Made by a program: the position numbers and the translations under genes. Of a stretch of DNA of 64,000 nucleotides, positions 60,940 to 64,000 are shown piece after piece. The notes under the pieces were generated by a model. The model was given only the letters and a program-made list of their open reading frames with translations. It did no database searches and was not told where the DNA came from. The stretch is from an uncultured Rhizobiaceae group bacterium. GTDB taxonomy: Bacteria; Pseudomonadota; Alphaproteobacteria; Rhizobiales; Rhizobiaceae. Position 1 is the first letter of the stretch; each line of letters starts with the position of its first letter. The stretch is from positions 330,272 through 394,271 of the forward strand of contig CALHCF010000003.1 of assembly GCA_937930635.1 (NCBI GenBank). Reading direction: 5' to 3'.

Positions 60940-62592
60940 TTAGGCAAGAGTGCGGGAACGTCCAACCTGACGGCCAGAGAAGATGCAGCCGCCAAGGAAT
61001 GTGCCTTCCAGTGCGTTGTAGCCGTGATAACCGCCGCCACCAAAACCACAAACCTCCCCCGCTGCAAACAGGCCGGAAATACTGCTACCGTTTTCATCCA
61101 GAACCCGGCCATCGAGATCGGTGTGAAGTCCACCAAGGCTTTTTCGGGTGATGATATTGAGGCGGACTGCAATCAACGGACCATTGGCCGGATCCAGAAA
61201 CCTGTGCGGTTTAGCGGTGCGCATCAATTTGTCGCCCCGAAAATTACGCGCTGCATGAATCGCCATGACCTGCGCATCCTTCGAAAACGGATTATCAATC
61301 TGGCTGTCACGCGCTACAATCTGAGATCTCAGCTTTTCGTAGTCGAGCAGGTCATCACCAATCCGGTTCATGCCATCGACCAGATCCCGCAGATTGTCGG
61401 CCACCACAAAATCCTCGCCGTGTTCTTTGAAGGCTTCTACAGCGGGGGTTGCCTGTTTGTTGAGGATGCGATGCTTGAAGGTCATCATCCAGTCTTTGCT
61501 GGCAAAATCAGGGTTTTGTTCCGACCCCGACAGCGCAATCTCTTTCTTGATGATATTCTGGGTCATGATGAACCACGAATAGTCGTGACCGGTCTTCATA
61601 ATCTCCTGCAGGGTTGTCAGCGTATCGAAACCGGGAAGACAGGGCGGCTTGAGCCGGTTGCCATCAGCATCAAACCACATTGACGATGGCCCCGGCAAAA
61701 TGCGTATGCCATGTTTGGGCCAGATTGAATTCCAGTTCCGCACCCCTTCGACATAGTGCCACATCCGGTCAGCATTGATGACCCGCCCCCCTGCCTTCTC
61801 GGTTATGCCCAGCATCCGTCCGTCAACATGGGCAGGCACACCGGAAATCATGTTGCTTGGCGGATTGCCAAGGCGGCCCCTCGGCCAGACCTTGCGAACA
61901 TGATCATGGTTGCCACCAATCCCCCCCGACGCGACAACAACATTTGCAGCAAAAAGCTCAAAATCACCAACAACGTCACGGTTGGTTTCTTCTCCCCGTT
62001 CCTTTGTATCATCAGCCAGAACTTCCCCGCAAACTCCGGCAACGGCGCCATCTTTCATGATAATTTCTGAACACCGGTGACGGAATTTCAGTGTAATCAG
62101 ACCATTTGCAACATGTTCGCGGACACGCCTTTCAAACGGCGCGATGATGCCCGGCCCCACCCCCCATGTCAGATGAAAACGGGGTACAGAATTGCCATGA
62201 CCATCAGCGTAGGAGCCACCACGTTCCGCCCAGCCGACAATCGGAAACCAGCGCATTCCCATATCCCGCAACCATTGCCGCATATCACCTGCAGCAAAAT
62301 CGACATAAGCCTCCGCCCATTTGCGAGGCCAGGCATCTTCTTCGCGGTCAAATTGCGCTGACCCCATCCAATCATTCATTGCCAGTTCATGGCTGTCACG
62401 AATGCCCATACGGCGCTGCTCAGGTGTATCGACCATAAACAGGCCACCCAGTGACCAGAATGCCTGAGCACCGAGATTATTCTCCTGCTCCTGATCAAGA
62501 ATGAGCACTTTCTTGCCGCGATCTGCCAGCTCGGCAGCTGTCACCAGACCAGAAAGACCATTGCCGACGATGATGACGTCACTTTGTTCCAT
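60940..62592 (-). CDS. FAD-binding dehydrogenase (KstD/FRD-like)
   Basis: DVIIVGNGLSGLVTAAELADRGKKVLILDQE; GEVCGFGGGGYHGYNALEGTFLGGCIFSGR. Confidence 0.92.
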   Translation of the reverse strand: MEQSDVIIVGNGLSGLVTAAELADRGKKVLILDQEQENNLGAQAFWSLGGLFMVDTPEQRRMGIRDSHELAMNDWMGSAQFDREEDAWPRKWAEAYVDFAAGDMRQWLRDMGMRWFPIVGWAERGGSYADGHGNSVPRFHLTWGVGPGIIAPFERRVREHVANGLITLKFRHRCSEIIMKDGAVAGVCGEVLADDTKERGEETNRDVVGDFELFAANVVVASGGIGGNHDHVRKVWPRGRLGNPPSNMISGVPAHVDGRMLGITEKAGGRVINADRMWHYVEGVRNWNSIWPKHGIRILPGPSSMWFDADGNRLKPPCLPGFDTLTTLQEIMKTGHDYSWFIMTQNIIKKEIALSGSEQNPDFASKDWMMTFKHRILNKQATPAVEAFKEHGEDFVVADNLRDLVDGMNRIGDDLLDYEKLRSQIVARDSQIDNPFSKDAQVMAIHAARNFRGDKLMRTAKPHRFLDPANGPLIAVRLNIITRKSLGGLHTDLDGRVLDENGSSISGLFAAGEVCGFGGGGYHGYNALEGTFLGGCIFSGRQVGRSRTLA

Positions 62593-62633
62593 GTCAGTCT
62601 CCGTGGATGAAAGGGCGCAGCCTTTTTCGGGTG

Positions 62634-63491
62634 TCAGCGCCTGCGGAACCAGACAATGGCGGGGGCCACAACGATATACATCAGGATTCCATACACGGCC
62701 GAAGGCAGGGAAAATGCGGTGAAACCTGCGGCTGCCCCCGTCATCAGGGTTGCAACAGTGATCCCCAGCGTCGAGTTCTGCACGCCGGTTTCAATCGATA
62801 TCGTCTTTCGCTCCTGAACACTTAGCCCCATTGCAGCAGCAACCAAAAACCCGATGACCAGCAAACCGACATTCAAGGTAAGAAGCGACGGTGCCAATAC
62901 CGGCAGATTATCGACAAACAGGCTCCAGTTGGACGCCAGTGCAGCAATCACGATGACAACAAACAATGCCGTGGCCACCTTTGAAATAAACGGCTCGACC
63001 CGCTCAACCGCAACCGGGAAAAACCGGCGCAACGTCACACCCACGAGAACCGGGAGGGCTGTCAGCAGAAACATCGAAATGGCGACACCGGCGATGTTTA
63101 CAGGCTCGGCGGCTGACCCCATGAAATGAGAAACGCTCCACGCCAGCAGGAAAGGCAGCGTGATCATGCTCGTCAAGCTGATCACGGCGGTAAGTGAAAC
63201 CGATAACGCCACATCACCTTTGGCCAGACGTGTCATGATATTGCTGGTTACGCCACCAGGACAAAAGGACAGGATCATGAACCCAACCGCCAGTTCCGGC
63301 GGCAGTGAAAAAACCTTGGCGATCACGAATGCCAAAGCCGGCAGCAAAAACACCTGATTGACAGCGCCAATGAGAAACGAAAACGGGCGTGTTGCGACAC
63401 GGGCAAAATCCGCAAAGGCAAGCCCCAGTCCCAGCGACAACATGATAAAGGCCAAACCCAATGGAAGGACCACCGAAATCAGAATATCCAT
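62634..63491 (-). CDS. bile acid:sodium symporter family protein
   Basis: VGFMILSFCPGGVTSNIMTRLAKGDVALSVSLTAVISL. Confidence 0.92.
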   Translation of the reverse strand: MDILISVVLPLGLAFIMLSLGLGLAFADFARVATRPFSFLIGAVNQVFLLPALAFVIAKVFSLPPELAVGFMILSFCPGGVTSNIMTRLAKGDVALSVSLTAVISLTSMITLPFLLAWSVSHFMGSAAEPVNIAGVAISMFLLTALPVLVGVTLRRFFPVAVERVEPFISKVATALFVVIVIAALASNWSLFVDNLPVLAPSLLTLNVGLLVIGFLVAAAMGLSVQERKTISIETGVQNSTLGITVATLMTGAAAGFTAFSLPSAVYGILMYIVVAPAIVWFRRR

Positions 63492-63647
63492 GAGGACAGC
63501 TCCCCCAACCTGCTTTTATCGACTAACGGCTCCAGTTGCCCGGGTCCTGGTCATATCGTCAAGCTCAACATGAACCTGGGCATGATTGATACCATTTCTG
63601 AAGAGTTGAAACCCGCCAAATTTGAAAGGCCAACCAAACGGGTTGGA

Positions 63648-64000
63648 TCACAGTCTGATATTGAATCGTTGTCTGATCGAGACATCAGCTTCGCGATTGA
63701 TGAAGTTAGGATGGTGGCTATCCAGAATTTCTTTCGCCTTTGCTCTTGCGACCGTCCAGGCATCCGGTGCCCCGGCCTCGTTCCAGACATCCGGGCTGTC
63801 GCGGTTGGCAACCGCAGGATAATAGTAGTCGCGTTCCATTGCCCGAATTGTATGGTCACCTCCAAGAAAATGCCCCTCACCCAGAACACTTTGACGGATG
63901 GTCTCGAACCCCAGGGTATCCTCATTGACTTCTATGCCCCGAACAACGCGTTGAATGGTCGCCAACATTTCGTTGTCCAGAACAAATGCCTCAAATGAGG
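63648..64000 (-). CDS. trimethylamine methyltransferase (MttB) family protein, C-terminal part, truncated by window edge
   Basis: SFEAFVLDNEMLATIQRVVRGIEVNEDTLGFETI...GHFLGGDHTIRAMERDYYYPAVANRDSPDVWNEAGAPD. Confidence 0.85.
   Translation of the reverse strand, partial: SFEAFVLDNEMLATIQRVVRGIEVNEDTLGFETIRQSVLGEGHFLGGDHTIRAMERDYYYPAVANRDSPDVWNEAGAPDAWTVARAKAKEILDSHHPNFINREADVSIRQRFNIRL

Overview
The window looks like ordinary alphaproteobacterial chromosome, probably Hyphomicrobiales-like. This is inferred from TrcR/DUF1013, RcdA/DUF1465, DUF1192, aa3 oxidase subunit IV, an Omp10-like lipoprotein and the initiator tRNA type; no database search was run. It is densely coding, with about 55 supportable genes. 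Main blocks: an M16 peptidase pair; PfkB kinase and aldose epimerase; a NitT/TauT-type ABC transporter; cell-cycle genes (trcR, rcdA-like); a small catabolic operon (GntR, SDR, hydrolase, enoyl-CoA hydratase, CoA transferase); a sigma54 regulator; rpsU, purEK, efp and rpmE; two ThDP enzymes; a thiosulfate-type YeeE transporter; opgCGH; a signalling island (GGDEF/EAL, alpha-oxoamine synthase, two single-domain receivers, 6-TM hybrid kinase); EPS genes; an initiator tRNA; and an MBL/FAD/symporter/MttB block. Items most worth a second look: (1) the alpha-oxoamine synthase plus receivers plus multi-TM hybrid kinase locus (50.7-55.7 kb), which resembles Cqs/Lqs alpha-hydroxyketone signalling; (2) two in-frame TAG codons in otherwise intact genes of one operon (11043 and 13544); (3) a perfect CtrA box followed by a UUCG hairpin and strong terminator upstream of the rcdA-like gene, a possible sRNA; (4) an SD/anti-SD switch-like leader before a MotA/TolQ-like gene; (5) a 13-codon leader ORF with a sequestered SD before a VOC gene; (6) an N-terminal fragment of an amino-acid ABC ATPase left upstream of pfkB. 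No CRISPR array, prophage or complete IS element was seen.
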